Notes under the pieces: generated by a model
What the model was told of the DNA's origin: nothing
Seen by the model: the letters and a program-made list of their open reading frames with translations, nothing else
Databases searched by the model: none
Assembly (NCBI GenBank): GCA_033060915.1
Contig: CM065394.1
Coordinates: forward strand, 19,051,001-19,115,000
Origin: Euryodendron excelsum
Lineage: Eukaryota; Streptophyta; Magnoliopsida; Ericales; Pentaphylacaceae
Reading direction: 5' to 3'
DNA: 64,000 nt
Program-made: the position numbers and the translations under genes
Shown here: positions 1 through 11,057 of the stretch, piece after piece
Layout: the number at the start of each line of letters is the position of its first letter
How positions within the stretch are numbered: the first letter of the stretch is position 1

Positions 1-47
1 ATATCGAATTTGTGATCACATAAGAAAATCTATGGAAATAAGTTTTC

Positions 48-152
48 TTCTTTAAAAAGATATAGTAATTACATCTTATCTTGGCTCCTTTAGTTTGAGC
101 GAAAACATGACGACTCTTCGCAACTCAAAAGTAAATACATAATATCCTTATA
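48..152. repeat. Left arm of an old inverted-repeat (MITE-like) element
   Basis: This stretch is a degenerate reverse complement of the sequence just right of the copia element (13667-13769). Shared words include GTAATTACA, TTTGAGCGAAAA and CAAAAGTAAA followed by ACATAA. The arms are roughly 85-100 bp and face each other across the copia insertion, so together they look like the terminal inverted repeats of one small DNA element into which the retrotransposon inserted. Exact ends and a target duplication are not clear. That the element is a MITE is inference. Confidence 0.6.
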
Positions 153-357
153 GATGAGCCGTGATAGATTTGATAAAATGTAAAAAATACACTTACGAAG
201 GACAATTATTTATTTTGACATAAAAGGACAAAATCATCCTTTTTGATGTTTCATTTAAAAAAAATAAAATAATAAAAATACCTTCATAGTAGAATTGTCA
301 TTTATTCTAACGATTTTTATTTATTTTATAGTTAAGTTAAAGCCACACGAGAGTTAT
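153..357. other. AT-rich interior of the inverted-repeat element, ending in the GTTAT target site
   Basis: I see no coding sequence here. It is AT-rich with A-runs. The last five bases (353-357, GTTAT) recur at 13662-13666 immediately after the 3' LTR, and mark the target-site duplication of the copia insertion. Confidence 0.6.
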
Positions 358-1942
358 TGTTGACTCCATGCATTGATTTTGATGATAACAAAATGTTGTG
401 GTAAGGATCTAATGACTCTACTAAGTGTACAGACTATATCATACTTTGATCTTTATTAAAATTATGACTTGAAGCTTGATATTTTGAAGATCTTGAAGAT
501 TTTCACAGAATCTTGAAGATTAGAAGACCTCAAAGCCTTATTGGACCATTTGGAGAAGCCACTGAAGCTTTTGAAGCCATTTGCCTAAGTAGAAAAGGAG
601 ATCGGTAGAAAAGCAGGTCGGTAGCAAGTACTGATATCTTTTTGGAAGCACTGACACCTTTTACAGTGCGGCATGAGAAGATCTAGAGATTAACAGAAAA
701 AGAGGTTGGCAGCAAGTACTAACACTTTTTTTTGAAAGACTTGACACCTTCTATAGTGTGGCATGAAAAGATCTGGAGATCAGCAACAAGTGTTGACGCA
801 TTGGTAGAATGAATTGACACATTGATGGAAAACCTTTCATAAGATTATGCTCATAATCTCATCTCAAATAAATTGAAAATGTTCAAAGGTAATGAAGATC
901 GGTTGAAGAGAAGATCACAAGACTTGGAAGTTCTCTTAAAGATTTTAATGGAGTCTTGGATGAATGGAAGAAGTCATGTTGATTGAAAAGCGCTAGAAGC
1001 AATCAAATGGAATGATTCCATCTTGAAGAAATTAAAGGTGTTCTTGAAGATCAACATGATTCCATCCTCGTTTCTCAGGGGTTAACACATCTGGACAGAT
1101 CCTTGTTGAAGTTTGGTAAAAGTAAAAGATGATCAACTTCTAATTCTCAGGGGTTGACACATTTGGACAGAAAGTTCAGGATGCTAACACCAGAACAAAA
1201 AGGGTCGACTCCTTTAGAAAAAAGGGTTGACACATTGGCTGTAATGACTAGTTTTTTCAAACGATCTGCCTGCCTGTTTTGCATTTAATACACTCCCAAC
1301 CACCACCAACGGCTAGAATCAATGCAATATTATATATACAAGATCTCTACAGTATTTATACACAAGAATCTAAGGATTTAAGTGCTGAATCTAAGATTGA
1401 AAGCTAACATTTTTGAGCATCATTGCAATCTTCTCTTTGTTGGGATATTGGGGTTATTTATTGAACTTGAACCTACTTGTCTACTCTTGTTGGGAGTTAT
1501 CTATTGTATAAATCTCATTTATTTCACTTAGATGGGTTTGTAAATCTGTGAGTTAGAGTATTCTTGGCAAACACACTTCTAAGTTTGAGTGAAGTTTAAA
1601 CAAAATCACTTAGATCTTTGAGAGCTTGGGTAGAGCTCATGTAAAAAATGAGCTGGGCACGTGGGCAACTAGCACATGCTGTGTAAAGGAGTTTTTGCAT
1701 AGTGAAAGGCTTTTAAGGGGATCTTAGGGGTGAGGACGTAGGTCACACGTTGTAGCTGAATCTCGCTAAATCGTTGTGTTCATCTTGTGCCCTGTTTTTC
1801 TTTCTTGCATCGTATCGCTTGCTTGCATTGCTTATATTTTGTTTAAGTTATTATTGCATTGTTTAATTAAACTACATTATTTTGTGATTAATTTTGAAAA
1901 ACCCAATTCATCTCCCTCTTGGGTTGCGTATTTGGGCCAACA
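358..1942 (+). repeat. 5' LTR of the SIRE-like element
   Basis: Begins TGTTGACTCC and ends GCCAACA immediately before the primer-binding site. It matches 11913-13661 along its length but is 1585 bp against 1749 bp, because the 3' copy carries about 190 bp (around 12580-12780) absent here. Around 620-795 it contains two to three imperfect repeats of a GCAAGTACTGACACC-type unit, and around 1080-1240 several GTTGACACATTTGGACAG-like words, so the LTR is internally repetitive. Confidence 0.85.
1331..1340 (+). promoter_or_regulatory. Probable TATA box of the 5' LTR
   Basis: TATATATACA lies in the downstream part of the LTR, where the retrotransposon promoter is expected. The corresponding position of the 3' LTR (about 13048) retains TATATATACA, so the motif is conserved between the two copies. 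Confidence 0.5.
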
Positions 1943-1944
1943 AT

Positions 1945-1956
1945 TGGTATCAAAGC
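1945..1956 (+). other. Primer-binding site (initiator Met tRNA type)
   Basis: TGGTATCAAAGC lies two bases after the LTR end. It differs by one base from TGGTATCAGAGC, the usual plant copia primer-binding word complementary to the 3' end of initiator Met tRNA, where reverse transcription starts. Confidence 0.8.
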
Positions 1957-1998
1957 TAGTGCTCTATTTTAAAGGCTTAATATCCTTAGAGTTAATCT

Positions 1999-2878
1999 AT
2001 GGCAACCATGATTGGAAGCCCTCTAGGTGAGAGTCAATCCACCAATAGATCTCCAATATTCAATGAGACTAACTACAATTATTGAAAGAATAGAATGAGA
2101 ATATGTATTCAATCTGTTGATTATAAGTTATGGAGAATAATTGTGAATGGTCCTAAGACTCCTACCAAGACCATTGAAAGGATAGAAATTCTCAAACCTG
2201 AAAAAGAGTGGGATGAGAATGAATTGCAACTATTGTAATTTAATGCTAAAGTCATGAACATCATTTATTATGCCGTAGACCCAAATGAAGTCAATAAAAT
2301 CTCCACTTGTGAATCTGTCAAAGACATTTTGAATAGACTTGGAGTGACTCATGAAGGGACCAATCAGGTCAAAGAGTCCAAGATTAACATTTTTATGCAT
2401 AGTTATGAATTATTTACAATGAAATCTGATGAGTATATTACTGAAATGTTCACTCGATTCACTGATATTATTAATGATTTAAAGTCTCTTAAAAAAGTGT
2501 ATCCTAACAGTGAACAGGTGAGAAAAATCCTTAGAACTTTGCCCAAAACATGGGAAGCCAATGTGACAATCATACAAGAAGGTAAAGACCTCAACACTTT
2601 ACCACTTAAAGAGCTTCTTGGATCTTTTATGACATATGAGTTGACTTAAAAACAAAATACTCAAGAAGAGGAAGATAAGAGAAAGAAGACTGTTGCATTT
2701 AGGTCTTCTGCTTCAAAAGATGATTTTGGAAGTCCAAAGGAGAATGAGGCAGATCTTGCTCTCATTACAAGGAAGTTCAAGAAGTTCATAAGAAGATAGT
2801 GGAAAGGAGAAAAGAAGCCTAAACCAAAGGGGGAATCTAGCAACAAGGATGCAACCATCATCTGATTTGATTGCAAGA
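1999..2878 (+). pseudogene. gag, 5' part (copia gag-polypeptide domain), broken
   Basis: Gag forms the retrotransposon particle. The reading frame starts at the ATG at 1999 (MATMIGSPLGES) and shows copia gag features: YKLWRIIVNGP, then a long clean stretch at 2254-2649 with TRFTDIINDLKSL, LRTLPKTWE and LKELLGSFMTYE, the UBN2/gag-polypeptide pattern. In-frame stops occur near 2082, 2237 and 2647. After a lysine-rich stretch the frame reaches the CCHC zinc-knuckle codons, exactly where a solo LTR is inserted (2879). The remaining knuckle codons resume at 5285. Confidence 0.8.
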
Positions 2879-4816
2879 TGTCACACCCCCAACCCAATTA
2901 AATATTAATTATGTCACATTAGGTGAGGCGTGATCGCACAGGTCGCCATACTTGCGAATGACACCTCAACACATACTCGAAAATAAAAGAACCCAGCGGA
3001 ATATAATATATAAACAATACAATGAGAAAAATATAATAAACTCTCCAAAGGAAATCATAAATCATAGATACATTACCGTTGAAAAAGAATCAACATCCTT
3101 TTAAAATTCTCTACCATTGTACCAAGTTAAAACATAACACCAAAACCCAACGTCTCATATAAAATACAACCATGAAACTGAAAGTAAGACAATGAAGCTC
3201 TCCCAAGCCCCGAGACTCGATATCCTGACATTCACATGATTGCCACCATAGCAAGGACCAAGACTGTAGTGAACCAAAGCATCATTTTCAAGTTACCTGT
3301 CAAAACAGTTTGTGTGGGTGTGAGCTAATTGTCAACGTGCTCATGATAGATAATCAAACTCATAAAGAATGATAATAAACACACATAGTGTACATGGTAA
3401 AAATGATCAATAGATATATCGTGGATGCCTCAATGCAATGAATGTATCACCTATATGTGCGCACAATTTTAGATAACATTGGCGCGTTATCAAAGAATGC
3501 CCACCATGGCATCCCTAGGCTAGTCCACCGTAACTAAGCCTTGGTTAACCCACCGTGGTTAACTCTCTCTAGTGTAATACAAGGCATACAATATAGATGG
3601 TATGCAATGCCACCATATATATAGAATCATTAATGTCTCCACAAAACTTTTCATAGATATAAATACCAATTTCACCTCATATATGAACACCTTCAACACT
3701 TTATATGCATTCACCATCACTATACATATACAAAATAACTATGCATTCAACATGAATAAGATTATCACAAAATCTCACCTGTCACTGCTCACACACTACG
3801 TCAAAGATCACTTCTTGGTTGACGTTGAAAGATCTTGCTCTTCGTTAGCTCTTATCACCACAACCGTATTAGTTTAAGAAACTCAATGTATACTTCAATA
3901 ATCATCAATATAATGTATATACTCCAAACAAGTTATAGCACTGAAATTATGCATTAGAAATACCATATGCTAATCTCAATTAAACTCTCAATGTAAAGCT
4001 AGAGCTGAAAAATACCAAAATACACTAAGTCCTCTAAACTGCCAAAACTAACACAGACCTAATAATCGGGGCATAACTTCGTGAGCTTATACTAAACAAT
4101 TTCAAATTTTGGAAAATACAAAATAGATATATCAGAGAGTATCCAGACTAAAATTTACATTTTTTCAACATGTATAAGTATTTATTTGGCATTTTCTAAA
4201 ACAGAGCAGTACTGTAGAAACTCGAATTCAACAGTAGATGGTATATCTTTGATAAATTAGAAACAGAGGTAAACGACATCTAAATGACTTGAAATTTGGT
4301 ACAGATTATCATCACCCTTTCTACTAGATACAGTAAAAATTTTATAATTTGTGGGCTACTCTAACTTGGTCGAATGTTCTGTCAAATCAGAGGTTACAGA
4401 TTTGGGCAGATATGAGCATCAGACTTCTACAGTGGTAGCTTAATTTTGAAAAATCACCATAATTCGAATACAAAATATTTTTGGCTGAAACCAAAGCCCA
4501 AATTTTTCTAAGATCTCAAAGTTTAAGTGTGCAAAAATTCAGCTACAAATCAGATTTTTAGCAAAGTCGAAATGTCTCCAAACAGTAGCCTCTTCATAGG
4601 TAAGACTCTATTATGGCTGCCATGGATGATTCTAAGTTTTTACCATGTAAGATCTCACCTCCATCTTCCTCCTTCCATGGCATGACTCATACAAAATGCA
4701 ATAATTAGAGAAAACAAGATGAAATAAGCATGATACTCACCTTAAATGAGAAAAACAAAGTGCAATAGATTTTTCTCCTCTTTTCTTCTTCTTCCTCTTT
4801 TCCACCAATTGCTCTC

Positions 4817-4860
<44 letters not shown>

Positions 4861-5279
4861 ATGGCAGCTATTTTTTCTCTCTTCTCTCTCCCATCATGCT
4901 AGACCACTCACCCCCCACAATTCTTGTTTTTTTTTTTTTTCTTTCTTTTTTTTTTTTTTCTTTTTTCATTTGCCTCTTTGTCCCCTCTTGTCATCTTTTC
5001 TCTCTCTCTCCACCGACTACCTCCCCTCTTCACACTTCACTCCAATGAAGTCAATAGAGATACAATAGTGTATCTCATACCCTTAGATATCTTATACACC
5101 CACTCACTAATAACTCACCACTCAACTCACCATCTAACTAACCACTAATGAAATGACACGTGGCACACACAATTTATAATTAACCATGCAATAGATGTAA
5201 ATAAAATTAAATAAACTAATTCATCTAAGTTTAATATGCAATTCAACTAATCATGAAAATATGAGATTAGGGTTTCACA
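2879..5279 (-). mobile_element. Solo LTR (Ty3/gypsy, Tekay-like type), 2401 bp, inserted in copia gag
   Basis: The insertion starts TGTCACACC and ends TTTCACA and is flanked by a perfect 5-bp duplication CAAGA (2874-2878 and 5280-5284). There is no gag or pol, so it is a solo LTR left by LTR-LTR recombination. It is clearly related to 36683-39206 (shared TGTCACACCCCCA start, GTGATCGCACA block, TGAGATTA near the end). On the minus strand it ends in GGTGTGACA, as does the 5' LTR of the gypsy element at 42918, and its GA-rich tract falls early in the LTR as there. I therefore place it on the minus strand, antisense to the copia gag. Confidence 0.75.
4811..4960. repeat. (CT)n microsatellite and T-rich tract inside the solo LTR
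   Basis: About 24 CT units (4811-4858) are followed by long T runs near 4926-4960. Similar pyrimidine-rich sequence occurs in the related solo LTR (about 38745-38990), so the tract is a family feature that has expanded by slippage. Confidence 0.9.
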
Positions 5280-5284
5280 CAAGA

Positions 5285-6039
5285 AGTCATAACAGATGAA
5301 AGCTGAATATCCTATGCTAAAGAAGAAAGGAAAAAAAGGCAGAGGCAAAGGCAAAGGCAAAGGCAAAAGAGCTTTAGCTGCCACCACTTAGAGTGAAGAA
5401 GAAGGATCAAGCTCAGATAAATAAGCTAAACCTTAAGAGGTTGCAAACCTCTATCTCATGGCACAAGAAGAAGAAACAGAGGCACCATCATCTAAACCAT
5501 CTGATGAGTTACAAGACAGTTTTGATAATTTACTTGCTCAATTTAGAAAGATGGGCATCAAAAACACTCTTCTCAAAAAGATGGTTTCCACTCTCGCAAA
5601 GGACAATGAGAATTTATAAAATGTAAATGATGTTTTGAAAAAGAAAATTTTTGTTTTGAAAGAAAAAGTAAAAAATTAAAAAAAATCTTTTGCAAAATGT
5701 ATTGAAGGGAAAGAGAAGCTAAATACTATTTTGGAAAAATAAAGATGCTTTCTTGACAAGGCTGAAATTGGATACAATCCATTCAAAAAAAAAAAAGTTG
5801 TTCAAAAACAAGTTTGAGGCTCCTATAAGAAAATCACAGATTACATGTTTTTGTTACCAAAAGAGAGGACACCCAACTAACTAATGTTTTCTTATTAAAA
5901 AAATCACATGTTGCCAAGAAGGCTTGGATTCCAAAAGGAATATTGAAAACTAACCTCCATGAACCTAAGATGGTTTAGGTACTAAAAGTCAAAGCTTGAG
6001 TTGTTTTTTCTATAGGTATGTCTTCAAGCAAAGTCCAAG
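5285..6039 (+). pseudogene. gag, 3' part of the SIRE-like element, heavily broken
   Basis: This continues gag after the nested solo LTR. The zinc-knuckle remnant is split by the insertion (KMKAEYPML-like codons follow it, with the final Cys changed to Tyr and stops present). A GKGKGKGK-type basic run lies near 5340-5370. A second Cys/His motif follows near 5838-5880 (TCFCYQKRGHP) with altered cysteine spacing and a stop before the last Cys. Several stops and frame changes exclude a working product. A/T-rich runs at 5630-5810 carry extra indels. Confidence 0.65.
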
Positions 6040-6420
6040 AATGACTATTGGTACTTGATTAGTGGATGTTTAAGACACATGATTGGCGATGAGACTCAAT
6101 TTACATCTCTTACATCAAAGGATGGAGGCTTGGTCACTTTTAGAGATAAAAGCAAAGACAAAATCATTGGTATAGGTAGTATTGAAGATTCTTCAACCTG
6201 TATTGAAAATGTTTTACTTGTTAAGGGCCTTAAGCATAATCTTTTGAGTATTAGCCAATTGTGTGACAAAGGTTTTAAAATTATTTTTAAATCTTTAAAA
6301 TGCATTGTGGTGAACATCAATGATAATAAGATCATATTGACTGGTCATATACAAGGCAATATTTACATTTTTAACTTAAATGATTTATCTTTTTATAAAA
6401 TAAATGCCTTACTGCTGTGA
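6040..6420 (+). pseudogene. copia protease region with catalytic Asp replaced
   Basis: The frame reads YWYLISGCLRHMIGD where the copia aspartic protease normally has DSG, so the catalytic Asp codon has become Ile (6058-6060). The following segment ([11 protein letters not shown], then [15 protein letters not shown]) is the typical stretch between copia protease and the GAG-pre-integrase domain. The frame is otherwise open to 6420, but the catalytic loss means no active protease. Confidence 0.8.
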
Positions 6421-7442
6421 ACAGTGAAGATAGTTGGTTGTGGCATAGAAGGCTTGGTCATACAAGCATGAGTATTATTTTAAAGATTTTCAAAAATGAT
6501 TTGGTCAATGGTCTTCCAAAACTCAAATTTGAAAAAGATAAGATTTGTGATACTTGTCAATTAGGGAAGCAAATAAAAGTTTCTTTTAAATCCAAAAACA
6601 TGATTTTTACATCTAGACCACTTAAACTATTGCATATGAATTTATTTGGTCCAACTCGAACTCTTAGTTTGGATGGTAAGCAATATGTTATAGTCATTGT
6701 TGATGATTACTCAAGATTCACTTGGACATTTTTTCTTGCTCACAATGATGAAATAATTGTTTTCTTTATAAAGTTTTGCAAAAAGGTTTAAAATGAAAAA
6801 AGTTTTACAATCACAGCAATTAGGACTGACCATGGTGGTGAGTTTGATTGAATCTTTTTGAAAAATATTGTGATGAAACTGATTTTGAACATAGTTTTTC
6901 AGCTCCAAGGACACCTCAATAGAATAGAGTTGTAAAGAGGAAAAATAAGACTTTGGGAGGAAATGGAGAGAACTTTTCTTTGTGAAAATAATTTGCCGAA
7001 ATATTTTTGGGCAAAAATTGTTAACATAGCATGCCATGTTTTAAACAGAGTTTTGTTTAGAAAGTTTTTTAACAAAACCCCGTATGGGCTTTGAAAAGGA
7101 AAAAAATCAAATGTTTCATACTTTAGGGCTTTTGAATGCAAGTGTTTTATGTTGAACAACAATAAAGATCATCTTAAAAAGTTTAATGCAAAATCTGATG
7201 AATGTATTTTTCTTGGCTACTCTACACATAGTAAGGCTTATAGAATTTTCAATAAAAGAGCTTTGGTTGTTAAGGAATTTGTGCATGTTACCTTTGATGA
7301 ACTAAACTCTTTGCATATAAATGTTGTGAATGATGAGGCAGATGATGTGGAGCATAGCATGGATAATTTGACCATTAATCAAAATCCAAGTAAAGCCTCA
7401 CAAAAGGAGAAAGAAGAACAAGACATTCCTTCAAACCAATAA
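6417..7442 (+). pseudogene. copia integrase (zinc-binding part and DDE core), broken
   Basis: Integrase joins element cDNA to the host chromosome. The first segment (6417-6791) has the HHCC-type region (WLWHRRLGHTS, then CDTCQLGKQ) and the start of the core. The first catalytic acidic residue of the usual LLHMDLFGP word is Asn here (LLHMNLFGP). The second catalytic Asp survives in IRTDHGGEF (about 6815-6850), but a stop follows and the frame shifts repeatedly between 6790 and 7150. A clean C-terminal stretch (7149-7442) includes CIFLGYSTHSKAYRIFN. Confidence 0.8.
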
Positions 7443-7599
7443 GATAAGGATCAAGGGCAATTAAAGGAGTGAAAGTTTGTCCACAACTATCCATAAGATC
7501 AAATATTAGGTGATCCTTCGTAAGGGTTAAGGATAAGATCATCCCTTAGAAATATCTGTAATTATCTTACATTTTTATCTTACATTAAACCAAAATCTT

Positions 7600-8455
7600 T
7601 TCAAGAAGATGAACATGATGAGTATTGGATTTTGGCCATGTAAGAAGAGTTGAACCAATTTGAAAGGAATGAGATTTGGAACCTTATACCTAGACCTGAA
7701 AATCATCCAGTTATTGAAATAAAATGGGTTTTTAGAAACAAAATGGATGAATTTAGAATTGTGGTGAGAAACAAGGCAAGACTAGTAACTTAAGACTATA
7801 GTCAAGAAGAATGAATTGATTTTGATGAGACCTATACACCTGTAGCTAGATTAGAGGCCATTAGAATGTTGATTGCATTTTCATGTTTCAAAAATTTCAA
7901 GCTTTATCAAATGGGTGTGAAAAATGCATTTTTGAATGGATTTATTTCTAAAGAGGTATATGTGGAACAACCTCTTGGTTTTGAAAATTCAAAATTTTCA
8001 AATCATGTTTTCAAACTTACAAAAGTACTTTATGGTTTGAAATAGACCTCAAGTGCTTGGTATGAAAGGTTGAGCAAATTTTTGAGTGAAAATGGTTTTA
8101 TAAGAGGAAAGATTAATACAACACTTTTTATAACGATTAAAGATCATGATATGCTTATTGTGCAAATCTATGTTGATGACATTATATCTGACTCTACTAA
8201 TTAGAAACTTTACAAAGAATATGTAAGTATATGCAGGGTGAGTTTGAGATGAACATAATGGGAGAACTCAATTACTTCATTGGACTTCAAATCAAACAAT
8301 CAAAAGAAGGGATCTTCATTAACCAAGCTAAGTACATCAAAGATCTACTAAAAATATTTAGAATGAAAGATGCAAAGCCATTGTGCACTCCCATGAATAC
8401 TTCAACTAAGCTGGATAGTGATGAAAAAAGGTATTTCTGTAGATACCAAGCTATA
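7600..8455 (+). pseudogene. copia reverse transcriptase, broken
   Basis: Reverse transcriptase copies element RNA into DNA. Recognisable words in order are IKWVFRNKMDEF, FDETYTPVARLEAIR, YQMGVKNAFLNG, VEQPLGFE, KVLYGLK followed by a stop (TAG where Gln is usual), the catalytic YVDDII (about 8169-8186), and GELNYFIGLQIKQS. Several TAA/TAG stops and a frameshift near 8205-8235 interrupt it. The YVDD core is kept, but the gene cannot make one protein. Confidence 0.85.
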
Positions 8456-9116
8456 TAGAAGTATAATTGAATCATTGCTCTATCTAACTGCAAGTATGTC
8501 TGATATTATGTTTAGTGTTTGCTTATATGCTAGATTTCAATATAATCCTAATGAATCACATGTTATTGATGTTAAGAAGATTTTTAGATATTTTAAGCAC
8601 ACTCCCAACCAAGGGTTATGGTAACCTAAAGACACTTCATTTAACCTTATTGGTTATTCAGATGCTGACTATCTTGAAAGCAAAGTGGACAGAGAGAGCA
8701 CTAGTTGCTCTTGTCAATTTCTTGGTAATATGTTTGTTTTATGGTTTAGCAAGAAACAAAACTCAATTGCACTCTCTACTGTAGAGGCTAAGTACATAGC
8801 AACTCGCAGCTGTTTTGCTCAAATCCTTTGGATCAAATACCAATTAAAGGACTTTGGACTTACTTTTAATCACATTCCTATTAAATGTGACAACATAAGT
8901 GCCATCAATTTAACCAAGAATCCTATTCAACACTTTCGCACAAAGCACATTGAAATTAGACACTATTTCATTCAAGATCATGTGCAAAGAGGTGATATTA
9001 AACTTGATTTTATGAGCATTGAACATTAATTAATTGATATTTTCATAAAACCATTGAGTGAGAATAGATTTTATATGATTAGGAGAGAATTAGAGATGAG
9101 CAATCCATTATCTTGA
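8418..9116 (+). pseudogene. copia RNase H and end of pol
   Basis: The frame shifts near 8420-8460 and then shows RSIIESLLYLTAS, the copia RNase H words LIGYSDADY and ALSTVEAKYIA, and CDNISAINLTKNP with RTKHIEIRHYF. After an in-frame stop at about 9027 the C-terminal tail ends at a TGA at 9114-9116. These are the usual last features of copia pol, so pol ends here and everything to 11912 is extra 3' sequence. Confidence 0.8.
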
Positions 9117-9571
9117 TTGATTATCTTAATTATATGTGTTGATTTATGTATTTGAATCATTGAAACTTCATTGAATGCTTATGTGCTGCATTACATATTA
9201 TTTGAAAGTCATTTATGTACTCATAAGAAAATGAGTCGGCCCTTGCCTTCAGAGATTCTATTCCTGATTTCTGAAAATGGCTTCTGATGACTTTTGTTGA
9301 AAAGAGCCCATTTTAACAAAAAGCTCAGAACAACTATTGGCAAAAAAAGAGTCAACCCCCCAAAGACAGGAGTCAACCCATTTGCATATATGTTCAGATG
9401 CCTATAAATACTCTGTTTTTGTCCCAAATCAAACACTCTCACTCTCTCTCTCTTTGAATCATTGCTCCAACTGCCAATCCACCAAAAATCTCTCATTCAA
9501 CCTCTATAAATCCCTGATTTGAACCACCAAGATCATTCCTCAACTGCCCATAACTTTCTTTTCAACTTCTA
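9117..9571. other. Spacer between pol and the accessory ORF
   Basis: No reading frame is supported. It holds a short CT run near 9436-9451 and GAGTCAACCC-like words also seen in the LTRs. The ATG of the accessory ORF follows at 9572. Confidence 0.5.
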
Positions 9572-11057
9572 ATGGCTCCTAAAATTGCTAAACCGAAGAA
9601 GGGAAAACAAACTCTAATGGAGTCGACTCCCAAATCTAGGAGATACAAGAAGAGGAAAGACAAAAGGGTGTCTTCCAAGGCTTCAAAGGAGAGGAAAGGA
9701 AAGCAAATTGATGAAGAAGAAGAAGATTTCCTTGAGGACAATGTCTACTTCAAAAAATAGTCCAATCGAGATAAGTATGAAAGTGATTTTTCTTCTAAAG
9801 TAATTTTGAATAGAAGATGGATTGTTTATGCTTTCTTTGCAAAATAGAAGTTTACTTTTGAGCCCAAACTTGAGAAACTTGAATGGAAACATATGAAATT
9901 GTTAAGAAATGATGTATACCTTGAGTTGGTAGGACAATTTTATACCCATGCTAAAAAAGAGAGGGGAAAATTAATGCATTGAGTTATGTTAAGGGTGTTT
10001 CAATACAGCTTACCAAAGGTGTAGTTTGTCAGATTTTGGGTATTGGTGGTGGTGGAGAGATAGGGAAAAAGAATTTGGATAGATATGCGACCCTAACCAC
10101 TCTCTTAGGAAAGGAAGTCACTGATAACAATCTCCAACCCATTGCCAATGAACTTCCATTGGAATTGAGATTGATTCACCATTTTGCGTGCCATATCTTT
10201 ATTCTTAAAGGGGGGAAATTTGAGCATATTTTTGACAAAGAGCTTTTCTTCATGTGGGCTTACCTAGCTGAGACAAAAGTTGATCTGGTTTATTATATAT
10301 TAAACCACGTCCTTAAAGCCACTAAGACCAAAGTTAGTTTGCCCTATGGCATTTTCTTGACCAAGGTCTTCAAACACTTCAATGTTGACTTGGTGAATGA
10401 GAAGAAGAAAACACTCAATCCTAATTCTGATGAGTATAATCAAAAGACTCTGTTTAGGATGAGTTATTTCTTTGATCCACAAACCAAGAAGTGGACCCCA
10501 AAGAAAGAAAAAAGTGCTAAAAAAGTTCAATCCCAATGGCAAGAATTTTTAAGAGAGATGAATCCTTTGGAACTTAAAGGAAACTTTTCTCTATAGACAT
10601 TGTGCTTATTAGCTTTTTTGTGCAAATGGAAGTCTTAAAGAACATGATGAAAGAAATGAAAAAATATTAAGAACAGATGTTTACCAAGCTTGACAAAAAG
10701 ATTGATAATAGAGCAATAAGGTAACTACAAACTAAGAAGAAGGTAAGGGAAATGAGCAAGGCATTTGTAAATGAGGGAAACAAGCTGAAAGAGGAAATCT
10801 TCAATAACATTGCTATCTCAACTGAGCACATTGAAAAATACATCAAGAAAATGATTAGAGAGGAGTACAAGCCCCTCTTCCCAGAAGCAGTAAAGTTAGT
10901 AGAGGAGGATTTTTCTCCTGATGAGATGAGTGAATCCACTGAAAAAGCCAACACCTCTTCTTATCTATCTCAGCCATCACCTGCAAAACAATCTTATCCC
11001 TTTGGCCAAACCACTCCAAAGCCATCAGTAAGCTCTCACAAGTATGGTTTGAGGTAA
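9572..11057 (+). pseudogene. Accessory ORF between pol and 3' LTR (plant transposon-protein-like domain)
   Basis: This sense-strand frame starts at the ATG at 9572 (MAPKIAKPKKGKQ) with a strongly basic, then acidic, N-terminus. It carries in-frame stops near 9758 and 9847. A clean 205-codon stretch (9979-10596) includes LTKGVVCQILGI, LPLELRLIHHFACHIFI and LPYGIFLTKVFKHFNVDL. That LPYG-LLTKIF-FGVDL pattern resembles the 'putative plant transposon protein' domain seen in many plant genomes. After a frameshift, 10752-11057 encodes a charged, helix-prone tail and a Ser/Pro-rich end. It is not part of standard copia gag-pol. SIRE relatives are known for extra 3' ORFs, often called env-like. I see no convincing signal peptide or membrane segment. 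Function unknown. Confidence 0.65.

Noticed and set aside
4746..5148. Ser/Leu/Phe-rich frames in a CT/T-rich tract
   Set aside because: Low-complexity translation of microsatellite sequence within a solo LTR. The same applies to 38742-39070.
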